A stretch of 23,100 nt of DNA, taken from NCBI GenBank assembly GCA_900617975.1, contig UZAE01012415.1, forward strand, positions 1 to 23,100, written 5' to 3'. Position numbers and translations under genes: made by a program. Of this stretch, positions 10,836 through 17,772 are shown piece after piece. The notes under the pieces are model-generated. The model did no database searches. It was not told the DNA's origin and worked only from the letters and a program-made list of their open reading frames with translations. Position 1 is the first letter of the stretch. Every line of letters begins with the position of its first letter. Origin of the DNA: Rodentolepis nana. Taxonomy: Eukaryota > Platyhelminthes > Cestoda > Cyclophyllidea > Hymenolepididae.

Positions 10836-12573
10836 TTGAAAAGACATCCGAAGAAGATTGGCAACATTCACCCATTAAAATTCAGTTGGAAGTCCTTGAA
10901 TTTGAAAATTCAGTTAAGATTGAATTTCCTGCTTTTTAATAAACTATAAGGCTAATTGAAATAATGCTAAATTCGTAATAACCCCTAAGCACAATTAAGC
11001 AACCTCCCGGTCTCATTTGAGCTACACGAGTCGCTCTTGTGAGAAACTCACATTCGAGAATTAATCATGATAGTGAGTCACTAACACTACTGAATTTACA
11101 CCGGTGGGCTGTAATGCCTCGACTTCTAACTTGGATAATGTGTATGCTAGAAACTAAAGAATCTACAAACTGGTTTTCAACTTTCTTCGTCGCTATGACC
11201 TGATTATCCTCTGATATAGTAATCAATTCCAAAACTCAAAAAAACACGTGAATGCTAGGAAGTAGGCTTTAGTCCAAAATTAAGTAAGATAGCTACCCAG
11301 CTAACTAACCCTTCTAATCGAGTATGCAAATCATCTGGTTAATTAAGAGTAATAATCAAATTATTTGGGTAATATTAATGACTTTGTCAGGCAATTTTGG
11401 AACCACCCCCTCTCCCCTATAGTAGTCAATTCTGTTACCCCATTTACCTATCAGACATAGTGCAGTTGGTTGAACAGCGACCTTTGAAGTCGCAGACAAC
11501 TTTGAACCAATTTTTGAATGCTACAACTTGTATCAAACGAATACGAAGCAGCCTTCGAGGTGCTGTCACTAAAATTTTGATGATCAAGTTTTCATGGCTA
11601 ATTAGGGGTCCAGTTTCACAGAAAATTCCAATATTCATTTATAACGAAGATTAGGAATTTTTTTCATTAATGCTTGACCACACAGCAACTAATCGCATTA
11701 CATTTTGTGATCACTGAGCAATTTCCCATTTCTATTTATATTGTCGCACAAATGACACAGTCGAATGAATGTGAATCATTAAAATGAGATTATTAACACA
11801 AATCAACAGAATCTTCAAAGGGGTGGAATTTTTTGGAGCGGTTTCTTGTTATTCTTAAGAAGATTACCTGTTTGTTTTCATTGCGTGAGAAAATGGTTCT
11901 TTGATTGAAAAATTCGAATAGAAAATCACAACGTTAACTCTACTCATTTTCAGGTTTTGGATCCAGTTCTTGCGGAGCATATGCATTTAAATGATGAAAA
12001 CTCTCATCTCTACTTCTATCGATGGCTCCTATTAGATTTCAAAAGAGGTGAGTTGCATTTGGCTATTGGTCAATCATTTCAAGAATGAAATATTTCACAT
12101 ATACTTATATTTTTGTTATTAAAGAATTCAAATATGCCGACGTTTTCCTTGCCTGGGAAACGATTTGGACCTCTACTCGCTTGGTCTGTCCGGATTTTGA
12201 AATATTCATTGCATTTGCCTTGATTCAGTATTATCGCGATATAATTCTCTTCTACTGCCTCGATTATACAGACATTATAAAATTTTACAACGGTTAGTTT
12301 ACAAAAGCCTTATTGTTTGACTACTATAATGAGATTCGAAAAGTTTAAACTGTTTAAAGAAACTAGTTATAAACTAGCATTTTATCAATAGTTAAAATGT
12401 TTTGACGTTTTATTACTTGATGATTACATATTATTTTAGAGAGAGCCGAACAGCATGATCTACCGAGATTATTGGGTTTTGCAAGAGATCTAATCTATCG
12501 ATTGCAAACATTAATCTCGTCCATCAACCCCAAACCATCTTCCCGCACCAAAACTCTTCTCCCTGAGCATTAG
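41..12573 (+). CDS. SGSM: SGSM1/2-type RUN-TBC Rab GTPase-activating protein, 3' part (5' end outside window)
   Basis: Joined exons: 41-109, 6335-6613, 7666-7713, 8916-9404, 9986-10076, 10120-10649, 11954-12047, 12125-12292, 12440-12573; all boundaries are GT-AG and the phases agree (634 codons including the stop). Seen: a C-terminal TBC domain beginning with YFGGCDP and WPFLLGHY, the arginine-finger motif IDKDVAR (IxxDxxR), the glutamine-finger motif GYVQG (YxQ), then [26 protein letters not shown] and TDIIKF. Both catalytic fingers are present, so GAP activity is expected. Known for the family: SGSM1/2 have an N-terminal RUN domain and a C-terminal TBC domain and act on Rab GTPases on endosomal and Golgi membranes. 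The RUN domain would lie upstream of the window. The stop soon after the TBC domain favours SGSM1/2 over SGSM3, which has SH3 and RUN domains after it. Odd: an acidic/serine-rich insertion (exon 8916-9404) and a second insertion inside the TBC fold (exon 10120-10649). Confidence 0.92.
235..586 (+). mobile_element. SINE-like retroelement, copy 1, with 15-bp target-site duplication
   Basis: A perfect 15-bp direct repeat, CTAGTAGTAAAACTA, lies at 235-249 and 572-586 and brackets a body of about 322 bp (250-571). The body begins close to ATCTATATCAAATGGCAGG and ends GTCTATCGCACACCCC. A second copy at 1362-1701 shares the same ends but sits in a different direct repeat, which marks both as independent insertions. 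There is no long reading frame, no inverted termini and no poly-A tail. A target duplication of variable length (15 and 12 bp) is typical of target-primed reverse transcription, so a non-autonomous non-LTR element (SINE) is the best reading. A T6 run at 506-511 precedes the conserved 3' tail. Confidence 0.8.
614..775. repeat. C-run and G-rich tract with G-quadruplex potential
   Basis: A C9 run at 614-622 and a G-rich tract at 736-767 (GGGTGGGT, then G12 at 744-755, then further G runs) lie about 110 bp apart. The plus-strand G tract satisfies the usual four-run G-quadruplex pattern. The two tracts are roughly complementary, so they could also pair. Open frames crossing them on both strands are low-complexity proline/glycine artefacts. 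Confidence 0.7.
1362..1701 (+). mobile_element. SINE-like retroelement, copy 2, with 12-bp target-site duplication
   Basis: A 12-bp direct repeat, TCACTTAGACAT, lies at 1362-1373 and 1690-1701 and flanks a body of about 316 bp (1374-1689) homologous to 250-571. The head carries tRNA-promoter-like boxes: a weak A box near 1388-1398 (TGGCAGGCGTT) and a better B box at 1428-1438 or one base upstream (GGCTTCGAACTTC), spaced about as in a tRNA gene. In copy 1 the B box has decayed. The last 70 bp (1619-1688) differ from copy 1 at only two positions, while the middle is clearly more diverged. A tRNA-derived SINE is inferred; the tRNA boxes are weak. Confidence 0.8.
3018..3090. repeat. C-run, CG dinucleotide tract and CA-rich stretch
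   Basis: A C10 run (3018-3027) is followed by a CG dinucleotide tract at about 3063-3075 and a CA-rich stretch. An alternating CG tract is rare in AT-rich DNA and could adopt left-handed DNA. It is intronic, with no coding role. Confidence 0.75.
3478..3502. repeat. G21 homopolymer
   Basis: Twenty-one consecutive G (3478-3498) are followed by AGGGAGG. A shorter G11 run lies at 3296-3306. Run length is unreliable in assemblies. The minus-strand open frame across it (3376-3639) contains only a polyproline artefact. Confidence 0.85.
4675..4755 (-). mobile_element. tRNA-like relic, possible tRNA-derived SINE head (minus strand)
   Basis: Read on the minus strand from about 4755, the DNA gives TGGCACAGCGG (4739-4749), a close match to the Pol III A box. 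About 40 nt later comes a B-box-like GGTCAAGATTTTGATTC near 4695-4711, which is imperfect. The spacing suits a tRNA-like head. It does not fold into a complete tRNA that I can draw, so a decayed SINE or tRNA pseudogene is inferred rather than an active tRNA. It is not obviously the same family as the elements at 235 and 1362. Confidence 0.4.
6335..6613 (+). CDS. SGSM: SGSM-like exon b: N-terminal TBC segment
   Basis: This exon is 93 codons, phase 0 at both ends, with acceptor TTGTAG and donor GTAATT. It encodes [11 protein letters not shown], then a charged helical segment ([20 protein letters not shown]) typical of SGSM, and ends in a less conserved Ser/Arg/Gln-rich stretch ([14 protein letters not shown]). 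It leads into the variable insertion between the first TBC helices and the catalytic core. Confidence 0.92.
6614..7665 (+). other. Intron of the SGSM-like gene
   Basis: This is AT-rich DNA with a short TA repeat near 6665. A minus-strand open frame (6764-7030) has no recognisable domain and is probably chance. I see nothing else in it. Confidence 0.6.
7666..7713 (+). CDS. SGSM: SGSM-like exon c: small exon in variable insertion
   Basis: This 48-nt segment has a good acceptor (TTTTCACCTTTTAG) and a consensus donor (GTGAGT), and is phase 0 to phase 0. It encodes 16 residues including [11 protein letters not shown]. Joining 6613 to 7666 and 7713 to 8916 keeps the frame; omitting the segment also keeps the frame, so it may be optional. 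Support is from splice signals and phase only, since this region of the family is not conserved. Confidence 0.55.
7891..7907. repeat. C17 homopolymer in intron
   Basis: Seventeen consecutive C lie in the intron after exon c. The rest of 7714-8353 is AT-rich, and I see no gene in it. Confidence 0.85.
8354..8432 (+). other. Candidate 79-nt alternative (poison) exon of the SGSM-like gene
   Basis: The splice signals are strong: acceptor TTTCTCATTTTAG and donor GTGAGT. At 79 nt it is not a multiple of three. Entered in phase 0 it reads [12 protein letters not shown] and onward, leaves in phase 1, and then meets a TGA soon after joining 8916. The flanking exons join in frame without it. It is either a frame-breaking alternative exon, a chance pair of sites, or evidence that another small exon was missed. 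Confidence 0.35.
8916..9404 (+). CDS. SGSM: SGSM-like exon d: acidic/Ser-rich insertion within TBC region
   Basis: This exon is 163 codons, phase 0 at both ends, with acceptor AACTAG and donor GTGAGT. It begins [17 protein letters not shown]. It contains an acidic run (residues about 50-70: [20 protein letters not shown]), an alanine/arginine segment, and many Ser/Lys/Arg residues, and ends ISGTTYS just before the conserved SEVLDAL. It looks disordered. SGSM family members carry a poorly conserved loop at this place, so length and position fit. Minus-strand frames here are shadows. Confidence 0.85.
9986..10076 (+). CDS. SGSM: SGSM-like exon e: arginine-finger motif of TBC core
   Basis: The acceptor is TATTTCTTTCAG and the donor GTATGC; it enters in phase 0 and leaves in phase 1. 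It encodes [20 protein letters not shown] then [18 protein letters not shown] matches the IxxDxxR catalytic-arginine motif of TBC GAPs, and CDRNYxYF is characteristic of SGSM1/2. Confidence 0.95.
10120..10649 (+). CDS. SGSM: SGSM-like exon f: glutamine-finger motif plus TBC insertion
   Basis: Acceptor CCCATATAG, donor GTGAGT; phase 1 in, phase 0 out, preceded by a 43-nt intron (10077-10119). After a Ser/Gly-rich linker it encodes [20 protein letters not shown], then [18 protein letters not shown] is the second catalytic finger. After the helix ending MLNNFP comes an insertion of about 70 residues (from [13 protein letters not shown] to NGSTRITK) that family members I know lack. The conserved helix FEGLRNLIE then resumes. 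Catalytic residues are intact. Confidence 0.93.
10650..11953 (+). other. Intron of the SGSM-like gene with (AC)n microsatellite
   Basis: This 1304-nt intron contains an AC dinucleotide repeat at about 10803-10833. Overlapping frames on both strands at 11397-11654 have no recognisable domain. I see nothing else in it. Confidence 0.7.
11954..12047 (+). CDS. SGSM: SGSM-like exon g: TBC helix with [11 protein letters not shown]
   Basis: Acceptor CATTTTCAG, donor GTGAGT; phase 0 in, phase 1 out. It encodes [11 protein letters not shown] and then [13 protein letters not shown], the highly conserved helix of the TBC C-terminal lobe. Confidence 0.95.
12125..12292 (+). CDS. SGSM: SGSM-like exon h: TBC C-terminal lobe
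   Basis: Acceptor TTTGTTATTAAAG, donor GTTAGT; phase 1 at both ends. It encodes [31 protein letters not shown] and [10 protein letters not shown], all standard SGSM/TBC signatures. The intron before it is 77 nt. Confidence 0.95.
12440..12573 (+). CDS. SGSM: SGSM-like exon i: terminal exon and stop
   Basis: The acceptor is TATTATTTTAG and it enters in phase 1. It encodes the last TBC helix ([18 protein letters not shown]), a short Pro/Ser/Lys tail and a TAG stop at 12571-12573. The family's vertebrate members also end soon after this helix, so the C terminus is complete. Confidence 0.93.
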
Positions 12574-13840
12574 TACTTATTTTCAAAATGTACCAATTTC
12601 ACATCTTTTGACATGTCATTTATAATTTAAAACAACGAGATTTACACATGACTATTGCTTTCGTTAACCTGTGGTTGTCTCTTCTGTAAATCAGCATTCA
12701 GCATTCTCTCTGAAAGTGTGCCGTGATTGTTCAAGTCTTTCGACCCTTGTCTTGTCCCACTTTTCTTTGCTTTACCCACTTGTCAACAATTCCCCTCTGC
12801 TACATTTTTATTGTTGTGGTGGATTTTGACTGTAATAGATAGAGCCCAGAAATATACGAACTTTAATTTCGAAAAATTAATGGGATATATCAAGTAAATT
12901 GTCACAAAATTTTTCGATTTTTAGTAGATATTCTTCAAAGGTTTTGGTCACTGAGGTGATATGAACGCAAACGATGATATTGATAGCATAGTTGGTAAAA
13001 AAGATTATCGGAATAAATGATCGCATATATTTTAAATTTGTTCGATAAAGTAATATAATTACTTGTACCGATAAGGAAGCAGATATAAAATTGTGAAAAT
13101 GGCTGAAAGTATTCATTATTAACCCAATACATTATGATACTGATAAGTGTTTTCACAATAATACAAAGTTGTGGATTTTTGCAAATAAATATCCACAGGT
13201 ATAAATATACCCCAAGAATAATGAAAATGATGTAATATATATATGCTATACAATGTTTTTTGGTGATAAATATCTATCAAGTAAGGCCGACTCAATCCCC
13301 CTTTTAAAATCTTTAATGTTAAATAGGCTAAAAATTACACTTATGGTTAAAATATCATCGATTAAGGCAAATAAAAAACAAAACAATACATTTATGATTA
13401 AACATGAACAAATAACAGGTATATAAGGGTCAGTATTTATAGTTTTACTGAGTAGCAAACACTCATAAAACTCAGTGCGCATGGTTTGATTGGTACGTTG
13501 CTGCCTTCCTTAGTTTCTTTATTACTAACAAGTTAATTAACTTAGATATATAAGTATATAATTTATCGGCCACATGTTGTACCTATTCACTTAGTTAAAG
13601 CCATCTATCCTTTTATACTTTTGTTGCATTAATTTTAAGGCCTTATTACAAACAGCTGTTTGTGGTCGATATATTTTTTATTGTTAAACATTGCATTTCG
13701 CTTTATTAACCTAATATTTCATTTTTATAACGAATTTAGCTTGAGCATGTTTCATACGTTTTGGATTTCATCCAAATTTTTAGTTATCTAATTCTAATAT
13801 TGCCTGTAACATTTCCTTTGTTAGCTTATTGTCAAATATC
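12574..13840. other. Intergenic region between the SGSM-like and Myb-C-like genes
   Basis: It contains the SGSM-like 3' untranslated region; an AATAAA at 13184-13189 is one possible polyadenylation signal, weak evidence in AT-rich DNA. On the minus strand, overlapping hydrophobic frames (13246-13482, 12935-13156, 12877-13116) read like membrane segments, for example ICSCLIINVLFCFLFALI. They switch frames and I can assign no family. AT-rich sequence often gives such frames, so I do not call a gene. Confidence 0.5.
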
Positions 13841-13848
13841 TATAAAGA
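13841..13848 (+). promoter_or_regulatory. TATA-like box of the Myb-C-like gene
   Basis: TATAAAGA lies 61 nt upstream of the first ATG (13902), a spacing that would place the transcription start about 30 nt before the ATG. It supports 13902 as the true gene start. AT-rich context makes chance matches common. Confidence 0.4.
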
Positions 13849-13901
13849 AATTCTGATAAAGCGATCAACGTCGTGATTATCTTGTCGAAAATAATTTCGA
13901 C

Positions 13902-16025
13902 ATGTTTATGAAGCTCATCCCACATGTGGGAGATTTACAAATCCATGATTATAACCAAGCCATTCCTTCAAGTCAAAGGTACCTGTTCTTGTTTTTTTTT
14001 ATTTCGTATTGCTCTAGAATTCAATACGATGAAATAACAGCATTTTCAAGGGATACTTCCCGTAGATTTTCGGAAATTAAAAACAACGCAATAATTCTTG
14101 CTACTAATTCCAATGGGATGCATTGGGAAATCAAAACTGAGCAATCACATAATTCAGTGACTTATACTCGCTCACAACCAACTGTTTCTTCGAATCAAAG
14201 GTAAAATCGCACTAGCCGTAGAGTTTAGGTGTCTTTTATTTTTATTGGTTTTCATCGGAGTATATTGCTTTTAGAGCCCTGATCCCCCTCAATGAAAATT
14301 TTCGGCTGTCTAAACGGTATCACGATTCAAGTTGTTCGAATGAAAACAACTTCGTCGCTTCAATGAACGTAAGCTAATTGATAGTAACAGCAGTCGTTAT
14401 TTATCGAATTCTTGTTCCTAATAGGATATTTTTATGTAAACGCTCAGTTAATCTAAGTATTTTATCTTTTAGAATTGATTTTTTGGTGATTTCCTGGTTT
14501 GTCAAGCTTCATTTAGTGAGACCATTTGTTTAGTCTTCGTTAGTGAAATTATTTTTCATCAATTGTTAGTTCAGATTTACTAATCACTTATGTGAATTGT
14601 GCTGATAAAATTGCTTAATATTTTGGAGTAAGAAATGATTAATATTCCGTGAGTCTTTGATAGTGATATGCGTTTTTTTTACTTATGAATTTTTAACCAT
14701 CAAGTTTGTTTGGTGCGGTAACTCGTGTTTTTGTTCTATTCATTGATTTACTGTTGTTCCCTTAATCTGATACTCTGTTATATTACAGAGAATGTGTGTC
14801 ACTTAGGCAATAAACTATTCTTACCATTTCTTATTCTGGCCTTAAGTCTCGAGGTCATTGATCTTGTGTTGTCCTTGTTTAACGAAAATTGCGTAGCTAC
14901 CATTATCTATCTTTGGTGTTCTTTTTTCGTAGAATGACTCCGCTATATCAGCTATGCCCGATAATCAAGAGAATGTTCCTGAATCGAGGTAATTTTCATT
15001 GTTTTTGTCGGTTTGGAGTTGCTTTGATTATGCGAATTTTAATAACGCTTGATTTCAGTACCTCGATATCGGATTTGCAACCATTTGAAAAAAGAAGGCG
15101 GACACAAGCAGAAGAAGCTCTATCATTCACGTCTCCTGATAAAATACAGGATATAAACTTCGATCTTCTTAATGATGATACTCTTTCTCCCTTCAAAAAT
15201 TCTATCATCCCAGATTATTTTGTGGTTCAGACACCATCCAAAACTCTCAACGCTTCTGACCAACAGTCTTTCCATCTCTCCAGTCCTATTTCTGATTTCA
15301 ACACTCTGGGTATTCCGACCTCCAACGCTAAACGAAGAAACAAAGATTCATCCTTCAAACCCCGTGCACTATTTCAGGATTCGGCACACAGTCTGCCCAA
15401 TACTTCCTCTCTGCTTTTTCCGGTGCGTTTCTCCTCGGTAAACAGCATTTTATAATTCCATTGTGATTTTGACCCATTCATCTTTCAATTTATAGCCTCC
15501 ACGAACTCCAATAGTACCAAAGGCCGTTGGTTATGGTTCACAAGTAAGGAGGTTCAATGTAATACCCTCTTCTGCACCTCGACAACAGTCAAGTTCAACA
15601 GTAAATTATCCCCTCCACCGTCCAATACCTTCAAATAGTGATTCCATAGCTATATCGACTGCGAAAATGACAGTTTGGAATCGTATGGCCGCTAATTCTC
15701 CTATTGCACCGATTCGAACATCTTCACCGGTTATCACTATTCCTCAACAGAGTACATCGTATCAGAGACTTCAACCGCCCAATCCTTCACCTGCTAAACA
15801 CAGGTTAGCTTATCCCGCCACAAGGAATCCAGAGTTTACAATCAGACGTATTCTGCAAATATCACATAGCGTAAGTGTGAATTGCATTCGATTGATTAAT
15901 AGATAGAAGCTAGGTTACCTTTTGGTTCATTCTTTTAGAGAAAATGGCGACGGTTTGCTCTGGGAGAAAACCGTTCTGCTCAAATGATGGTACAACTGGC
16001 GCGTCAAATGTTAGGGAAGCAATGA
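13902..16025 (+). CDS. Myb C-terminal-like protein without DNA-binding repeats (411 aa)
   Basis: Exons: 13902-13978, 14018-14200, 14275-14368, 14933-14988, 15059-15422, 15496-15870, 15939-16025; all GT-AG, phases 2,2,0,2,0,0, one uninterrupted frame ending TGA. The first intron is only 39 nt. Residues 1-136 resemble nothing I recognise. From about 147 there is a basic EKRRR (possible nuclear signal), then TSPDK, LSPFKNSI (179-186) and QTPSK, in the same order as the TPDQK, TPFKNAL and QTP landmarks of vertebrate B-Myb's C-terminal domain. The last exon gives W386 and ALG through ARQMLG, aligning without gaps to the B-Myb segment that binds LIN9/LIN52 of MuvB. Four full CDK consensus sites (S/T-P-x-K) occur at 162, 180, 195 and 356. 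No W-rich Myb repeats are present. Inferred: a nuclear, CDK-regulated MuvB partner. Similarity is from memory. An upstream DNA-binding exon is unlikely because the SGSM-like gene lies immediately upstream. Confidence 0.75.
15059..15422 (+). CDS. Myb-C-like exon 5: EKRRR, SPFKN and QTP landmarks
   Basis: The acceptor is CTTGATTTCAG and the donor GTGCGT. Residues 137-258 include LQPFEKRRR, TSPDK, NFDLLNDDTLSPFKNSI, PDYFVVQTPSKTL and SDQQSFHL. The same order recurs in the 3'-end paralog (22780-22954): FNDDIIS, ENSI, PEYFKMEVPSQTL, SDQTAYRL. This is the best evidence that the two loci share an ancestor. Confidence 0.85.
15939..16025 (+). CDS. Myb-C-like exon 7: putative MuvB-binding tail
   Basis: The acceptor is CATTCTTTTAG; the exon is 28 codons plus TGA. 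It encodes RKWRRFALGENRSAQ, then MMVQLARQMLGKQ. Against the human B-Myb tail as I remember it (WKTVACG...QEKARQLLG), about 10 of 24 positions match without gaps, including W, A, G, R, ARQ, L and G. The B-Myb segment forms the helix that docks between LIN9 and LIN52. Confidence 0.75.
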   Translation, partial: RKWRRFALGENRSAQMMVQLARQMLGKQ

Positions 16026-16472
16026 GAGATAAATACCATTTACTTTGTTCTTCCGTATACCTTGATGAATGTGCATTTTTCCATTGGACTTATGATCTGT
16101 ACTCGCTCTCTGTTCTGGCGTGAGCGTAAGTAGGGGAATATCCTTACTTATCTACCCTTTACTCTCCCTTTCCCCCTTTTCTCTAGACGTCGGATGCCCA
16201 TTGTCTGCATACTTTCTCTTTTCAGCATTCGCGAATCTTTTCCAATAGCTGATCATGACGGTTTTATCTCAACTGTCCCAAAATATGATTTGTAGCCAGC
16301 AAAAAGGAGGAATCTTTTTCCTTTTCTTCTTCCTAAATCTCCCAGAGATCTGTGTATTTAGCTAATCTCTGCAATCTGTCCAATTCATCTTGCTTTGATG
16401 TTTCTTTTTCTCGTGGCTCATATTTTTTCATCTACAGCGTACGTGTCGTCTCCAATCTCTTGATTGCATGCC

Positions 16473-16478
16473 AATAAA
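16473..16478 (+). terminator. Polyadenylation signal candidate AATAAA
   Basis: AATAAA lies about 450 nt after the Myb-C-like stop codon. It is a canonical hexamer in a reasonable place, giving a moderate 3' untranslated region. Confidence 0.5.
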
Positions 16479-17224
16479 TCTATGTATCTACTTATAAGTG
16501 CATCAGTAGCGCTTAATTAATCTTGTGATCATTTTGCCTTAGGCTTGATTGAAAGTGAAAATCTACTTATAGGATGTTAGTAGCGTTTTTACGTTATAAT
16601 TGAGCTAAGCGTGGATGCCCATAGTATAGAGCAGCATTTAATAAGTGCATATCGAGCTAACCAACAATTGGTGTTTGTTTTCTGACATTTTAATTATTGA
16701 ATAGGACTTAATTAACTAACCTTGATCAGCCAAGTAACTGAGTGATCGGAAATGAATTAAAGTACACTTTCACTTCCTTTGATTACTCTCTGCTTTTAAG
16801 AATATTGCCGGGTTATTTTATTCTCGACTCGTTTAGGTGTTTTCAATACTTATCGTTTAATGTAAAAATTGAACAAGCAATTGCGAGCATTCATGACGTT
16901 TACAAGACAAAGTAGGTGCTTATCATAATTCTGTTGCTGTCATGACACTTGCCTAAAGCCTTGCAGAAACTTATGGACAAACTGTGATCATATTATTAAA
17001 GTAGTTTAAAGAAGGATAAATGATGATTTTGATTTAATTAATCAATTTAGAAATGTATGCGCTGAAACATCTTGATACTGCATCTTCTTCCCTATGAAAT
17101 CTTGTATTTTTCATTAGTGGAATCATTTTTTCTCAGTGATTCTTAATCGATTTCTTAATGAATCCCCCTCATTAAATTTGATCAAGTAGTTCTTTGAAGT
17201 TATGGATGCATTATCGTGCAAATT

Positions 17225-17518
17225 TTAGCGTTGGGTTAGCTTTACGTAAGGTATCATTGGACTCTTTCCAGGTCTAACTGGGTTGGACACTTGGGAAGAG
17301 AAAGAGGAATTATGGGGACGGAACACTTGGCTTCTTATGTTCGGGTAATCGAAGAGCAGTTTAATTCGCACGTATAGAGTTAGGAGGACACTGAACAAAT
17401 GGAGAAGGATAATGTGGGTTCTATGATAACCATCGATTTTCTTGCATTTTATTTGTTGTGCCGTTGCGACGAGCTTGAACGATGTAGCTGTTAGTAAATC
17501 GAATTTCTCAGTAAACAC
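17225..17518 (-). other. Unassigned minus-strand open frame (97 codons)
   Basis: The frame opens at a non-ATG codon and reads TATSFKLVATAQQ, a hydrophobic stretch LLHLFSVLLTLYV, then SFSSQVSNPVRPGKSP. It appears less AT-rich than its surroundings and lies just upstream of the next plus-strand gene. A CTAACAG acceptor-like signal lies inside it. It could be an exon of a divergent gene, a relic, or chance. I recognise no family. Confidence 0.2.
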
Positions 17519-17727
17519 GATTTTAGCTCAGAAACATAATAAGCCAGTAACCAACATGCATGACCCGGTGGCAGTAATAAAATACGCTTCAGTTCATTGA
17601 TAAATTTTATATGCCTATGGCCCATACTAAACAATGATTGGTATTTTCAAAATCATTTAATGACCCTGACCTTGTGCATCGACCCCAATTGAGAGGTTAC
17701 AATTGACCCTAATAAAAGATTTGTGAT

Positions 17728-17735
17728 TATATAAA
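17728..17735 (+). promoter_or_regulatory. TATA box of the tandem-exon gene
   Basis: TATATAAA lies 38 nt before the ATG at 17773. This predicts a transcription start around 17758-17765 and a very short 5' untranslated region. The frame is open upstream only to a TAA at 17713, and the ATG is the first in frame. Confidence 0.55.
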
Positions 17736-17772
17736 CGGAAAGAATCGCAGCTATAACTATTTGCTATTCGAA

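Larger units (their letters stand above)
16026..17727. other. 3' UTR and intergenic DNA downstream of the Myb-C-like gene
   Basis: A pyrimidine-rich stretch (about 16140-16420) follows the stop codon and probably belongs to the 3' untranslated region. No convincing exon is visible. A minus-strand open frame at 17225-17518 is described separately. Confidence 0.5.

Noticed and set aside
15172..15441. 89-codon plus-strand frame overlapping exon 5 of the Myb-C-like gene
   Set aside because: Alternate-frame shadow; the phase-consistent frame is the one with SPFKN and QTPSK.
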